DNA of 64,000 nt from Cercospora beticola (lineage: Eukaryota; Ascomycota; Dothideomycetes; Mycosphaerellales; Mycosphaerellaceae). The DNA is taken from positions 3,720,001-3,784,000 of the forward strand of contig NC_088937.1 in assembly GCF_033473495.1 (NCBI RefSeq), written 5' to 3'. Of the stretch, positions 1-11,026 are shown one piece after another. The translations under genes were made by a program, and so were the position numbers. The notes under the pieces are model-generated. The model did no database searches, was not told the origin of the DNA, and saw nothing but the letters and a program-made list of their open reading frames with translations. Position 1 is the first letter of the stretch, and each line of letters starts with the position of its first letter.

Positions 1-657
1 GTCTGCACGACCAATAACGCCGACTTAGATTGGCAGTATTGAGGACGGCCCTTTGTGTAGAGGTGGAAGCTTTGGAATCTCCATGGCATGCACCAAGTAT
101 TTCTTGTTAACGAAATGTTCCGAATGTCTCGTTGAGGCCTCATACCAAAATCGTGGACCAGTACTCAAGGCTGCATGTCCTCTCTGCTGTGCACGGGACG
201 ACACAGACAGCCAGAGAGAAGCCCTTGGCTCACAGTAGTAAATGTCTGCACTGGTGAATATGTGCAAACGTCTGCAATAGTGAATGCATACCATTCACTC
301 GAGCCCAGGTCTTGCCGACGAGCTGACATATTCATTCCTTCCAGTATCCTCAAACCTTCGTTGGTAAGGCACTTCAGTGGCCTCACTGTCCTTAGTGGCC
401 TGACATCCGCTTGTTCCAAAGAATAAATACTACGCTGCCGCCGTGCGAAGCGTTCCCCAAAAGTCACAAGAGTTGCACTGATTTCGAGACACCTCCAACT
501 CTCGCGACTCTCTCTCAAAACCGCAAGCAAGCCAGCCAACGAGCATACACCCACCGTCTTTAACCGTCACTGCTCAATCTCAGAAGCACTGCCGACTCTC
601 AGAAACACGGACAGCAATAAAGCCAAAGAGTATCCCGCTCGCCCACTTTCATCAAAC
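1..657. other. Intergenic / upstream region, no supported gene
   Basis: Short overlapping open frames occur on both strands, but none shows a recognisable domain, signal peptide or consistent codon bias. The last 150 bases are CA/CT-rich and end in ATCAAAC just before the next ATG, which looks like a 5' leader. Confidence 0.5.
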
Positions 658-1005
658 ATGCCTGGCTCAGAGAAGATCAAGCGGGTTTTCCAAACCGCCT
701 GCAAGAAGCTCGACAAGGTAGTCGGCAACACACCATCAGTCTCCACTACCTGTCCGACCTGCTACGCTCGCTACTGCTCCCAGAACTCCAAAATCGCTTT
801 GGTGGAGGGCGCGAAGCAGATCTGCGCCGACTGCATCGAGGAGATGGAGTGCCAACTCCACGATGAGCTGAAGCGGTGTTGGAAGGAGAAAGACTGGTCG
901 GAGTACAAGTACTACGCGAAGGTGAAGACGCCCAAGTGTAGGAGGGTTGCTCTTGAGAACTTGTATCGCGAGGTGGAGCAGGACATGTTGGGGCGCTCGG
1001 ACTAA
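658..1005 (+). CDS. Small cysteine-rich hypothetical protein (115 aa)
   Basis: This is a single-exon gene of 115 residues. I do not recognise the family. A central CPTC-YARYC cluster (residues about 33-40) and a CADC pair (about 57-60), followed by EEMEC, give a spacing that could hold one zinc ion. The C-terminal half is charged and helical-looking, with many Lys, Glu and Trp-Lys-Glu patches. There is no signal peptide or membrane segment, so a cytosolic or nuclear location is likely. The ATG is preceded by a pyrimidine/adenine-rich leader with CAAAC at the start, a good fungal context. No intron signal is needed. The function is unknown. Confidence 0.6.
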   Translation: MPGSEKIKRVFQTACKKLDKVVGNTPSVSTTCPTCYARYCSQNSKIALVEGAKQICADCIEEMECQLHDELKRCWKEKDWSEYKYYAKVKTPKCRRVALENLYREVEQDMLGRSD

Positions 1006-1450
1006 GCTTGTGGGGTGTGGGATCGATAGGAAAATGAATGGAGAGTCAAGTTAGCGTCTGCACATATAGCAGCATCAGAGTGAAATGCAAGTTTTCGGTC
1101 ATTGTTAGTGGTCTCTCACTTCCACGTGAACATATTGCCATGAATGAGGAATAGTCCTGGTTCGTTTCTGCGTGCAGAGCATTGTCTGGGGCACTTGTCC
1201 GCCACTCATCTCGATCAGTAGAAATGGCAATATTCCAGAGAGCGACGTGCTTTGCGATTTTTGGTGTCGATGTCGCGGGAGGAGGAGCAAAGCGATGAGG
1301 GCAGCTGATGCCAGGCGAGGCAGCAATTCTTGGCAGGCCGACCTCGCGTCAGTTTCGCGTCTCCAATGGCAACACAACATCGACTTCCGTTCCGCGACTG
1401 TCTCGGCTCGACAGACGGCGGCGAAGACATGGCTGGCGTGCGACGATGCG
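1006..1450. other. Intergenic region between the CxxC protein and the ATRIP gene
   Basis: The frame of the downstream gene stays open here, but it has no ATG before 1295. An upstream start at 1295 is possible for the ATRIP gene. Otherwise this is leader or promoter sequence. Confidence 0.4.
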
Positions 1451-3937
1451 ATGGACGACGACGACTTCTTCAGCGACGATGACCTCGCCGCCATCCCCGC
1501 CGACACCCTCCGCAAGCTCGAGGAAGAGGCCGTCCTCAAAAGCACCCAGGCCACTCGAGCTACATCCGTGAACACCGCTCCGCCACCTCTGCGAAAGCAA
1601 GCACACACCGCTACGAGCCTCAATCGCCCCGGCAGTGTGAACAGGAACTTGCCATGGCGACCTCCACAGCCCTCGCGGCCCAGTCAGCCGAAAGTCCCCA
1701 GCGCCCCGCCAGCCAGCGCTCCACGGCCACCCTCATCGGATTATGGCTACGACGATGAGGATGTCATCGATCTGGATGAACCGTCCATGGTCATCCAGCC
1801 AGCATCAAGGCCTGCTCCTGTTCAACCTCAATACCAGCAGCAGCAAAAGTTCAATCAGGGCAGCAGACAACTCGACCCGGAAACAGCAGCAGCCTTTGCC
1901 GCTGCAGACCAAGAGTTGAATGCCAGCCAGACTTTTGGCAGATGGCAGCAAGCACAGCCTGTCCAAAATGCACGCGCAGGTCCTGTCATGGACTTGTCAA
2001 CCATGCAAGCTAGAATCGCAGAGCTCGAGGCTGAACAAGCTAGGCTGAGGCAAGCCGAACACCAGGCGAGGGAAGAGGCACGATTGAAAGCGGGCGAGAT
2101 CGCAATAGTTCGAAGCAACCAGGAGAAGGCCGCCAAGCAGTACGAGACCCGCCTGGCTGTAATGCAACGACTACATGCGGAAGAGACAGCGAAAGCCAAA
2201 GCTGAAATCGAGGCGCAACGGAAGGAGCGGGAGAAGATGCAGACGGACAACCGATTCTTGCAGCATGATCTTGCCCGTGAATCCGAGCGTGCAAAGCGAG
2301 GCAATGTCCCTGTCCGATCCAAAGCCACCCAGCAAGGCACGCCTCGAAAGGGCAGAAAAGCCGCTCGGGGTGATGGTTTCGATGATGACGAGGTACGACT
2401 GGCCAGTCCGAGCCGAAGCTTTGATCGAAATCGATCCCGAGGAGAGCATACACCCAAGGCTGGTGCGAAGCGTAAGAGACCAACACATGACAGTCCTGTG
2501 GCGCTCTCTTTCACTCAACCACCACAAGCGCTGCGCACCGAAAGCACGGAGCAGACGGCGGCATCTTTTGGATTCAATGGTGCAGGACACGTCGTGATCA
2601 AGGAAGATACGCGATACGAGTTCATGCAGCTCATCCTGAATCACTGCCCTCACGAAGGGCACGACGCAACGGTCGAGTCTCTAGCTAAGTATAGCTTTCC
2701 TTCGAACCCCAGCAAGACACTTTCATCAATTTTCATCCACGACATCTCCTATGCTTCAACATCCGAAGATTGCACTCTGCCACTGATTGCTTGTCGAGCT
2801 CTGCTCAAGTTGTGGGCAAGGTGCCTCGAAGACAAGTTCTTCGCTCCTTTCTACCTTCTTTTGGACCTGCTGCGCTTCATATTACGAACAGAGCGAGCGA
2901 GCGTGAGAGCTCAACTGCTGGAGGAAGCCATACCACTCTGCAGTCGAACAATAGACTTCATTGCTGTGCCACTTTCACGCGCAGCCAAGAATCCGACGTT
3001 CGCTGCAAGCATGGACATGAAAGCGTTTGATGAGTTAGCCGAAGAGCTCGATGTGGAGCGTGTGATGGAATTCCTTCACTCACTTTGCTTTGCAGCAACC
3101 TTGGTCGATGGCAAGAGCGAGACATTCTGGAATACCATTGACTTCGCATTCACGCTGCAGATGCTCGGGAAGGCGCAGCCTATCAGCCAGATTGTATCAG
3201 TTCTGCAAATGCTTTCAACATCCACAAGAGAGTTGACTTTCGGTGCCATCTCATCAGACACAAGCAAGCAGCGGGACTTTGAGCGAGCCACCGTCGAAAG
3301 ACTCACGAACCTACTCTTCGAGACCCCGGAGGCGCCCTCGGACGAAGCTCCTTACAGTGTCGAGGAGATCATGGAATTGCGATTGGAGGTTATCAAAGTG
3401 TTCCGTGCCCTGTGCTATACCGACCATGGGGGGCTGCTCTTGGTACAACAGCGTAGCGCAGTCGGCAGATTTGTGCGGTTCTTGGATGCACAAATGGCTC
3501 GCCTATACAAAGCACGACCTACCATTGGTATGCCGCCAAACCAGGACAATCTTGCAGAGGCTCACGACTTGATCATCGCGTCGATCAACATGGTGGTACG
3601 TATTCTTCATCATCTGATCCGTGCCTATGAAGGTACACTGGAGATTGTCCCAAAGCTGCATGCAGTGCATGGCGGGTATCACAAATTTCTGGTCAGTCTC
3701 ACGAGAGTTGCATTCAGCGAACAGCTTTGTTTCGAGGCAGGCATAGAAGATGAAGTGGCTGAAGCTGCGCACAATATTCTGGACAATGTTCTGGGACCGG
3801 AAGATGGTGATGCTATTATGAGGGCCATCGAAACCCCTCGCGGGACGAGAGGCTCGTCGACGGAAAAGGCTACTACGAGCGGAGGGAGAGGCGACAGCCA
3901 ACGAGACGACGATACGACAATGAGTGAAGTGGGATGA
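1451..3937 (+). CDS. uvsD: ATRIP/Rad26-type DNA damage checkpoint protein
   Basis: Predicted regulatory partner of the ATR-type kinase (ATRIP; Rad26 in fission yeast, UvsD in Aspergillus), which brings the kinase to RPA-coated single-stranded DNA. The protein is 828 residues in one exon. It opens with a very acidic stretch, DDDDFFSDDDLAAIPADTL, resembling the ATRIP checkpoint-recruitment motif that binds RPA. A low-complexity Pro/Ser segment with a second acidic patch follows, then a coiled coil from about residue 184 to 285 rich in Glu, Ala, Gln and Arg. Basic clusters such as KGRKAARG and GAKRKRP look like nuclear signals. The long C-terminal half is helical and repeat-like, as in fungal Rad26 proteins. 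I start at 1451 because the acidic motif begins there; the frame is open upstream and an ATG at 1295 would add 52 residues. Confidence 0.8.
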   Translation: MDDDDFFSDDDLAAIPADTLRKLEEEAVLKSTQATRATSVNTAPPPLRKQAHTATSLNRPGSVNRNLPWRPPQPSRPSQPKVPSAPPASAPRPPSSDYGYDDEDVIDLDEPSMVIQPASRPAPVQPQYQQQQKFNQGSRQLDPETAAAFAAADQELNASQTFGRWQQAQPVQNARAGPVMDLSTMQARIAELEAEQARLRQAEHQAREEARLKAGEIAIVRSNQEKAAKQYETRLAVMQRLHAEETAKAKAEIEAQRKEREKMQTDNRFLQHDLARESERAKRGNVPVRSKATQQGTPRKGRKAARGDGFDDDEVRLASPSRSFDRNRSRGEHTPKAGAKRKRPTHDSPVALSFTQPPQALRTESTEQTAASFGFNGAGHVVIKEDTRYEFMQLILNHCPHEGHDATVESLAKYSFPSNPSKTLSSIFIHDISYASTSEDCTLPLIACRALLKLWARCLEDKFFAPFYLLLDLLRFILRTERASVRAQLLEEAIPLCSRTIDFIAVPLSRAAKNPTFAASMDMKAFDELAEELDVERVMEFLHSLCFAATLVDGKSETFWNTIDFAFTLQMLGKAQPISQIVSVLQMLSTSTRELTFGAISSDTSKQRDFERATVERLTNLLFETPEAPSDEAPYSVEEIMELRLEVIKVFRALCYTDHGGLLLVQQRSAVGRFVRFLDAQMARLYKARPTIGMPPNQDNLAEAHDLIIASINMVVRILHHLIRAYEGTLEIVPKLHAVHGGYHKFLVSLTRVAFSEQLCFEAGIEDEVAEAAHNILDNVLGPEDGDAIMRAIETPRGTRGSSTEKATTSGGRGDSQRDDDTTMSEVG

Positions 3938-4204
3938 GTCGAGACTGAACTTACCAGTGACGAACACACAAGGTGCCCATGCATGAATGCCACCTCAATG
4001 GGCTCTACAGAAGCCGAGCCGCAGACGTCAGTCCCAGCTTCCGAGCTCGGAGCACCTCGCGGGGCTTATTAACTACCGACGCCCCTCATTCGCGTGCTGA
4101 GCAGGAGACGCGCCTACAAAAGGTAGACTCCAACTATTGGAGCTGTAGGGTATTTGACTGAGCTCGATTTCCAATTCAGCACCAAACCCCAGCCCTTTCC
4201 CATC

Positions 4205-5372
4205 ATGGCAGAACTCCCAACGAGCATTGGCTGGATCGGCCTGGGGCTGATGGGATACCCAATGGCACTCAATCTGGTCAAGAAGATGGACAAGGATACA
4301 CAATTCTACGTATTCGACGTGGTAAAGGAAAGCGTGGACAAGTTTGTAGCAGAGGACGAAGGGAGGATCCACGCTTGTGGTGATTCGAAAGAAGTGGCAG
4401 ATAAGTCCGTATGCACATTTCTGATCCCAAAGGAGACACTCTCAACTCTTCGTGTTGCGCATTCACTGATTATTCCATGTACAATTGCAGGATCTAATCC
4501 TCTCCATGGTCCCCGAAGGCTCACACGTCAAATCCGTCTATCTCGACTCCTCTTCTGGAGTGATTGCATCTCCCTCCATGCCTAAACTCCTCATCGACTG
4601 CTCGACAATCGACACAGCATCCTCCAACCTTGTTCGCTCCACCCTCGCATCCCAGTTCCCTTCCACGACCTTCTACGACAGCCCCGTCTCAGGCGGTGTC
4701 AAGGGTGCCGAAGCAGGTACCTTGACCTTCATGCTCGGCTGCTCCAACACCTCTCCAGACCTCCCTCTCCTCCACAAACTTCTTTCCTTCATGGGCAAGG
4801 AATCTTCCATTTTCGCTGCCGGAGGCCCTTCACTAGGCCTAACAGCCAAGCTCTGCAACAACTATTGCTCCGGCCTCATCGCCATTGCAGTGAGTGAAGC
4901 AATGAATTTGGGAATCAAATCCGGCATGGACCCTCGAGTTCTGGCGAATATCTTTCATACTTCTACTGCGCAGAGTAGTATTTGTGATGATTGGTGTCCG
5001 GTTCCGGGGATCTGTCCCGACGCTCCCGCATCCAAGGGATACGAGGGCGGTTTTCGGGTGGAGTTGATGAAGAAGGATTTTGGGTTGGCGGTTGAGGCTG
5101 CGAAAGAGAAGGGCGTGGAATTGGCGTTGGGGCAGAAAGGATTGGGAGTTTATGAAGGGGCTTGTGGAGATGAGCAGTGCAAGGGAAAGGATTCGAGGGT
5201 GGTGTATAGATATCTTGGCGGAGAAGAGAAGTGGAATTCTGATGGGAGGTTTGAGGAGAAGGTGGAGATGAGGCGGGATGAAACGAGGGCTTTGTTGAAG
5301 AGGGCGAGAGACTTGGATGACGAGGGGAGGAAAGATGTTGGGAGAACGGATAAAGCAAGGAACATCATGTAG
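4205..5372 (+). CDS. 3-hydroxyisobutyrate dehydrogenase-like NAD(P)-dependent oxidoreductase
   Basis: Two exons (4205-4408, 4491-5372) encode 361 residues; the intron has GTATGC and TTGCAG ends and joins in phase 0. The family oxidises beta-hydroxyacids (3-hydroxyisobutyrate in valine breakdown, or related substrates) with NAD(P). The N-terminus GWIGLGLMGYPMALNL is the dinucleotide-binding GxGxMG-PM signature. DSPVSGGVKGAEAGTL is the substrate-binding loop, and the lysine in GLTAKLCNNYCSG is the expected catalytic Lys. A late EKGVELALGQ segment matches the C-terminal domain. No obvious mitochondrial presequence is seen. The C-terminus runs about 60 residues past the usual end and is highly charged, with an unusual Cys pair; this tail may be lineage specific. 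Confidence 0.88.
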
Positions 5373-5823
5373 CAAGCAAGAGCGTTGGCATTTCTGGGCC
5401 TTCGAGCTCGTCGAATGATGCACGAGCGCCAGTCTCATTACGTTGGACTCCCACGGCATCATGGAGAAACGCCAGAGTACTTTCTCCTAGTACTCGGAGT
5501 TCGGCGATGGAGGGCGTCTCTCATCTCGGTGCCTCAGCGGCTTGCATTCAGTGGAGATGGCGGATCATGAATCTGGTATGCTTCTTTCTCGCTCGCACCG
5601 AAAGCCCTATCACTAAGGAACATCACTCCGACAATACAATCTATATCGAGAAAAGATAAGAGAGTGGAAGTTGGTTTTCAAAACAAGCTGATTCCAAGTC
5701 TATCTCCATCCATTTTCCCAGAAGCTCCGACCAACCCCATTACCATTAGACGCCACATGTATTAGTAAGTTGCCGGAAAAACAAACCAAAAGTGCACAAA
5801 ACAGAACCAAAAGTCAGGACGAT
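5373..5823. other. Intergenic region between convergent genes
   Basis: These are the 3' flanks of the dehydrogenase (plus) and the SIM protein (minus). I see no supported gene or RNA. Confidence 0.5.
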
Positions 5824-6429
5824 TTAGGCCTCCCCAGTGAGATCGATGATCTCCACCTCCATCTCCTCGTCCCCAGTGAGGTCGACGGTCTGCCTGGTAG
5901 TAAAGCACCGCTTGAAAGACGGAGCATCCCAGTACGTATCCTCCACCCACTGCACTCCTCCACTACTCTCCCTCTTCCGCTTCCTATCAGCCAGGGCGGG
6001 AGAGGGAAGTCGAACATCTTCTTCTCCCTCTCCCTCCATCCCCATCTCCACCACACTCTCCTTCCCCTTCTTCACCTCCGATGCCTCAGACCCCTCCTGC
6101 GAAGCAGAGCCATCGACATACCACTGCGTGGCCTCATCCCACTGTGTGTCCTTAACCCATACCGGCGACGCGGGAACTTCCACCTCAGCCTCAACTCTAT
6201 GAGGCCGCAACCTCTTCACCTCCGGCATCTCCCTACTTGGCACCTTGGAAACCACCCTCGCATGCTGAGGGATCATGTGCGAAGCACCGAACTGGTCGTG
6301 AAGGACCTTCCAGTGAGCGTAGTCAAAGTCCGGAGCTTGGTAAGGTCTCTGCTCCGAGATGCGGTGCGCAGGGGCGACTTGTGGAGCCTGGGTGGCTTGG
6401 TGGGTGGTGTGGTAGTTGGAGTTGGCCAT
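5824..6429 (-). CDS. Hypothetical protein with two C-terminal SUMO-interaction-like motifs
   Basis: A 201-residue single-exon protein with no domain I can name. The C-terminus carries two near-identical hydrophobic-acidic motifs, TVDLTGDEE and EIIDLTGEA, the second only three residues from the end. Both fit the SUMO-interacting pattern of a hydrophobic core followed by acidic residues. A KRKRE cluster upstream could be a nuclear signal. Two short WD-containing repeats, VKDTQWDEATQW and VEDTYWDAPSF, suggest an internal duplication. It lies 228 bp downstream of the apc15 gene on the same strand. A nuclear protein that binds SUMO-modified partners is an inference from these motifs only. Confidence 0.62.
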   Translation of the reverse strand: MANSNYHTTHQATQAPQVAPAHRISEQRPYQAPDFDYAHWKVLHDQFGASHMIPQHARVVSKVPSREMPEVKRLRPHRVEAEVEVPASPVWVKDTQWDEATQWYVDGSASQEGSEASEVKKGKESVVEMGMEGEGEEDVRLPSPALADRKRKRESSGGVQWVEDTYWDAPSFKRCFTTRQTVDLTGDEEMEVEIIDLTGEA

Positions 6430-6657
6430 GTTGAGTATAGTATCTTGTGTCTGCTTCGTGTGAAGTGCTTCGAAATTTTTGGATCTGTCGTGAGTCGGGA
6501 CGCCTTCGAAGTACTTCTTCTTTTTGAGAGCGATCAGAGGGAAGGAAGCGTGTAATACATATACTCACAAAGCACACATCTGCACGGCTGTCCTCAAAAT
6601 TTGGCGTCTGGTGCGAACAGTGGTAGCAACGAACTTTGTCAAATTCTTCATACTCAC

Positions 6658-7665
6658 TCAGCTATACCGTCCTCTCCTACCACGAGCAGCGCGAGGCCGC
6701 CCTCCATTATTTCCACGCTGAACCACGGGACTGCTCCCAGCCATCATCGAGCCGTCCAACACCGAACTTGACAAATTCAGCGACCCAGGACTTCTCGGTA
6801 ATGAATCAGCTGCAGACACCTGTGCTCTCATCCTCTCCTGCAAACCCAACATAGGGGGCTCCACGATCGATCGCTCCGCAGTCGCCGGCGTTCTTGACGT
6901 CCTCGCTGAAGATGGTGGTGGCCTTCCCACAAACGAAGACCTCAACTCCGAATCAGAATCACTCTCTTCGAGCTCAGTATCCGTATGTTGATAGCTCCCA
7001 GCTTCAGGCACAGAATCATCCAAATCACGTTCCATCTCCATTCCCAAATCCTCTTCATCCTGCGCAGCGCCTGTCAACTCCGCCTCTTCCAGATTCGTAT
7101 ACTGCTGTTCATCATATTCATTCTGAGCAACCTGACTCCCCTCCATCATACTGTCCTCATTGAATGTGACATCTGCTGTCGAAGCGTCCGCCTCAGCCTC
7201 GGGAATATCATCATCCAGATCTCGTTCCTCCTCCACCTCCCCAGCTTCTTCCGCCGCTTCATGCTCACGCGCTTCGGCTTCGAGCTCCGCTTGCTGCTGC
7301 TGAGCCTGCATATCCATCATCCCTCGTTCCTGCCGTTCTAGTTCATCTTGCTCGAGTCGTTCCGCGAGTTCCTCGTTCATAGCTTGTAAGGTCTTCGCAA
7401 CGCCCGGTGGACGAATCCATTGGGAACCGAACATGCGAACAGCGTGTTTACGCGTCTCGATGGCTTTCTCGTCGGCTGCGAGGAGAGCAAGAGGACTCCG
7501 TGCGTGGTGCAATTTGCGTTCTTCATCGCGTCGTTGGCGTTCGCGGTGTGTTTGTTGTGGGTTATGGCCGGCCTGCGGAGGTGGTGATTCGGCGCGAGGG
7601 CGGTACGTAGCGCGCAAGAAGGATGAGTGGTCCTCTTGTGGAGGAATGAGTGGTAGTGAGAGCAT
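6658..7665 (-). CDS. apc15: Anaphase-promoting complex subunit 15 (Apc15/Mnd2-like)
   Basis: A 335-residue single-exon protein. The N-terminus MLSLPLIPPQEDHSSFLRAT is the conserved Apc15 opening (hydrophobic Pro-rich block followed by aromatic/basic residues). It is followed by the segment with RKHAVRMFGSQWIRPPGVAK. A Glu/Gln/Ala-rich region with helical propensity then leads to two copies of the fungal motif RDLDDDIPEAE / RDLDDSVPEAG. The tail is Ser/Pro-rich and ends in an RGR-type basic stretch. Apc15 regulates mitotic-checkpoint-complex turnover on the cell-cycle ubiquitin ligase APC/C. The acidic, low-complexity character and length fit filamentous-fungal members. I am fairly sure of the family from the N-terminus and the DLDD-IP repeats. 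Confidence 0.8.
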   Translation of the reverse strand: MLSLPLIPPQEDHSSFLRATYRPRAESPPPQAGHNPQQTHRERQRRDEERKLHHARSPLALLAADEKAIETRKHAVRMFGSQWIRPPGVAKTLQAMNEELAERLEQDELERQERGMMDMQAQQQQAELEAEAREHEAAEEAGEVEEERDLDDDIPEAEADASTADVTFNEDSMMEGSQVAQNEYDEQQYTNLEEAELTGAAQDEEDLGMEMERDLDDSVPEAGSYQHTDTELEESDSDSELRSSFVGRPPPSSARTSRTPATAERSIVEPPMLGLQERMRAQVSAADSLPRSPGSLNLSSSVLDGSMMAGSSPVVQRGNNGGRPRAARGRRGRYS

Positions 7666-8460
7666 TTTGTTGTTGTGTCGCTATGACGGAAAGGAAAGCG
7701 AAGTGGTTGTTGACTTCGTGCTTGTGAAGGAAATGGGCAAGTCGCGTGTGTTCGCGCCTACCTTCTCATGAGCTCGCGGCAGCAAAGTACAGTAGCACTG
7801 TGCTGAGTCTTGCAGTCTTATTGTCGTGCGAAGCTCAATGTCTAGCGATGTCACTTGGTCGTTGCTGTGTTAAGTTACGAGTATATCAAGGAGGGGCATC
7901 GGCTGGTCGTTATTTTGTGCGCGTCCGATGGGTCGTCACCATCAGCTAAGGTGCAGGTTCATTCACTTCCACTTGATATTCATTAAGACCTCACTTCAGC
8001 ACGAGAATCGTACTCGAAGTCATAAATCACTACAGCAGCACACACGCCTCATATACCTACGTTCGCTGGAAATCCGTACGCGTCCAGATCTGGGCGCAAC
8101 ACCACCAACTTATCACTGCAATAGCCATTTTTTCAGAGTCTACAATCTATAAACATCATCTAGCCTCCTCACCCATTCAGAAGTCTGCAAAGCGGAGAGA
8201 AGAACACAAATGAAAAGTCAGAATGCTTTCCCATTTTCTTCATGCCATGTCCATCAACAACGACATCTTTCATCATCCATCATAGCTGTGCGAGTAATCA
8301 TTACCAAGCATTCGCCGTCCACCATCGCCTCTCTTGCTCCATCCTTGTAAGACAACGCCGAAGAGAGCCACATCTATGCATGTATCGAATCATTCATTGT
8401 TTCGTTCGCCATAAAGAAGAAGGGGCGCCTGGTATCGCGTCGGTCCCAACATCGCGTAAT
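7666..8460. other. Intergenic region upstream of apc15 and downstream of hsp88
   Basis: Only short unsupported frames are present. The part next to 7665 should contain the apc15 promoter, and the part next to 8460 the hsp88 3' region. Confidence 0.5.
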
Positions 8461-11026
8461 CTATGCCTCCTCGACATCAGCAGGCTTCTCGCCATCGGCG
8501 GCATCAGCGTCCTTCATCTCCTCATCAGGCTTTGCCTCTGCAGCCTTCTTGGCCTCTTCCTCCGCCTTCTTCTTCTCGGCTTCGGCGGCACGCTTGGCTT
8601 CCTCCTCAGCTCGTCGCTTGGCGGCGGCCTCCTCTTCAATCTTCCTCCGTGCCTCTTCCTCTTCTTGGCGCTTCTCATTGAAGCGGGAGATGACCACTGC
8701 AGCGGTAGCGCGGAGCTCCTCGTACTTGGCGATGTACTGGGCCTTGGTGGCATCCTCGCCATCCTCGTACAGCCAGTCCTGCAGTCATGTTAGCAATTGT
8801 CTATGTACCCTCGTGGCCGTCTATCTTACCTCGAGCTCATCGCACTTGGCGCGGATCTTGTCCTTCTCCTCGTCGCTGGCAAAATCTGAGTAGCCGTTGC
8901 TGGTGTATGGCTCGTCAATCTTGCCACGCATCGAGTAGATTTGTGATTCGAGTTCGTTCTTGCGGTCTTCGGTCTCGGCAACAAGCTTGTCCTCAGCAAT
9001 CATCTGGCCTTCCTTCTCGAGGAAGAGGTCCTTTTGCTGCTGGTCGAGGGATGCTGTGCCGGCAGAGAGCGGTAGGTCACCCTTGCGCACTTGCTTCTTG
9101 ACTTTGCGGGTCTTGACAGGTGGGGTGGCCTCGCCGTTCGCTTTGTCGGTGTCCATTGCCTGTCGATTCGTCAGCAATGGTTCGGTTTTCTGGCGTTTCG
9201 CCGCGCGCTCGTCTGCATGAAGTCGCAATTTCTCGAGATCGGCAGTAGTGGCCATCATCGCCGCTTCCTCCTCTTCTGTAGAAACAAACGCAGAACGCAA
9301 AACTCGAACTTTACTCACATCGCCATCCTTGGCCTCTGGGATAGGCTCCTCGATCTCCTGCTCCTCCACATAGTAGCCTTGCTCCACGTTCAAGACACCG
9401 TGCAAGTTCAGGCGTGCCTTGAGCTTGCAGATCATAAAGTCGTCCTTGCCGTCCGCCTTGACACCCTTCACGCTGAAACGGCCAATCCATGGGTTTGGCT
9501 TGCCAGGAAGCGCATCTGGCTTGGCGTACTTGGCCTCGAGGTCGAAAGGCTGTTTCCGGTAGAAAGTGAGGATCTTCGTCGATGGCAAAGCGTTACCCTT
9601 GTTGAAGACGGTGAGGTTGGTGTCCTCGTCTGGAATATCGGGCGACTTCTCCCAAGTGAACTCGATTGGGTATTGCACGATGTCCTGGACGCTGAAGTCA
9701 CGGACGCGGAACACTGGGGAGAGGATGGCACAGCTGAAGGCACATCCTCGTGCAATGGCCTCGTCTGCATTCATGGTGAAGTTCAGGTTCTTGCCGAAGA
9801 AGTTCTGAATGATCGATTTGAGGGCAGGCACACGCGTGCAGCCACCGACGAGCTCGATGTAGTCGATGTCGTCTTTGGTGAGCTTGGCATCGGCCAAAGC
9901 CTGTTCCAGAGGAATATGTGCGCGGTCGAGCAGTGGCTGGACGAGCGTTTCAAGCTCCTCGCGCTTGAGCATGCCACGAACGTCGACATCGTTCATCAGC
10001 GACTCGATATTGATTGGTGCCATGGCGTTTGCGGAGAGAACCTTCTTCAGCTTTTCAACTGCTGCAGCCACACGGACGCGTGCCTTAGGGTTTTCGTAGA
10101 TATCGATCTTGTTCTTTTCCTTGAACTCATTGCGGAAGTGCTCAATGAGAGCCTTGTCGAAGTTACGACCTCCGAAATGCCTGTCGTAGGCAGTCGAGAC
10201 GACCTTGAGCTCTCCCTTCCTGAATTCGCAGATGGAGCAGGTGTAATTGCTGTGGCCAATATCGACGATCGCAACGCGGCGTGGCTTCTCCTCTGGGCCT
10301 GGCAGATCAAGCTTGGTGATGCCGTATCCAAGAGCAGTCGCAGTGGTCTCGTTGATCAGGCGGAGAACCTTGAGGCCTGCAACCTCTGCGGCGTCCAAGA
10401 TGCCTCTGCGCTGAGCATCGGTGTACCATGCTGGAACAGCAATGACCATATCGTTGACCGGTAACCTCAGCTCTTTCGATGCGGTCTCTCGTGCCTTGGT
10501 CAAGAACATGGCGATCAATTGTGTAGCGGTGAACTTTTGCTTCTGACCGAGATATGTGACCTCGGCGCCAACCTGGCCGTCCACATCGACGAGTGGTGCC
10601 GACACGAATTCCTGCTCAATCTGCACATCGGGATCGTTGATCGTGCGTCCGGCGAGTCGTGTGAGGGAGCCGACGGTGTTTTTGAGGTTGGAGATTTCCT
10701 GTGTCTTTGCGGCCTCGCCGAGGAATCTGGATTTTGAGCCGAAGCTCACGAGTGTGCTGGAAGGCTGTCAGTCTCTGTGTCACGCAGATGGATAAGGGTG
10801 TGTACGTACGGAGTCGCTCGGTTGGAGACCTCATTTGTGATGACATCGACGCCCTTGTTCCGCGCAACAGCCTGCGGAAGAATCAGTACGAGTGCGTTGC
10901 CGGGGAGGTTGATCGGTGAGACTCACAATTACGCTGTTTTGCGTACCAAAGTCCAATCTGACGCATGTCAGCGCTGTCAGTGTAACAAGTGAAGAGATGG
11001 AGCAGTACTCACCCAACGACAGACAT
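8461..11026 (-). CDS. hsp88: Hsp110/Sse1-family chaperone Hsp88
   Basis: Six exons on the minus strand: 11026-11013, 10957-10927, 10871-10810, 10756-9319, 9159-8830, 8778-8461; all junctions are in phase and give 730 residues. Hsp110 proteins are nucleotide-exchange factors for Hsp70 and hold unfolded clients in the cytosol. The first three short exons rebuild the Hsp70-type opening [20 protein letters not shown] and continue into VSNRATPTLVSFG. The ATPase domain shows [21 protein letters not shown] and [13 protein letters not shown]. The end is a Glu/Lys/Ala-rich helical tail. The 159-nt intron 9160-9318 is free of stops and divisible by three. I call it an intron because it has a GTGAGT donor, a CTGAC branch and an acag acceptor, and because removal creates the family sequence GDAMDTD. 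Confidence 0.92.

Noticed and set aside
1172..1450. 93-codon N-terminal extension of the ATRIP frame
   Set aside because: It starts at GTG, and the acidic RPA-binding-like motif begins at the ATG at 1451; the added part is not family-like.
9091..10464. 457-codon open frame on the plus strand
   Set aside because: It is the antisense of the hsp88 coding exon; the minus strand encodes the chaperone domains.
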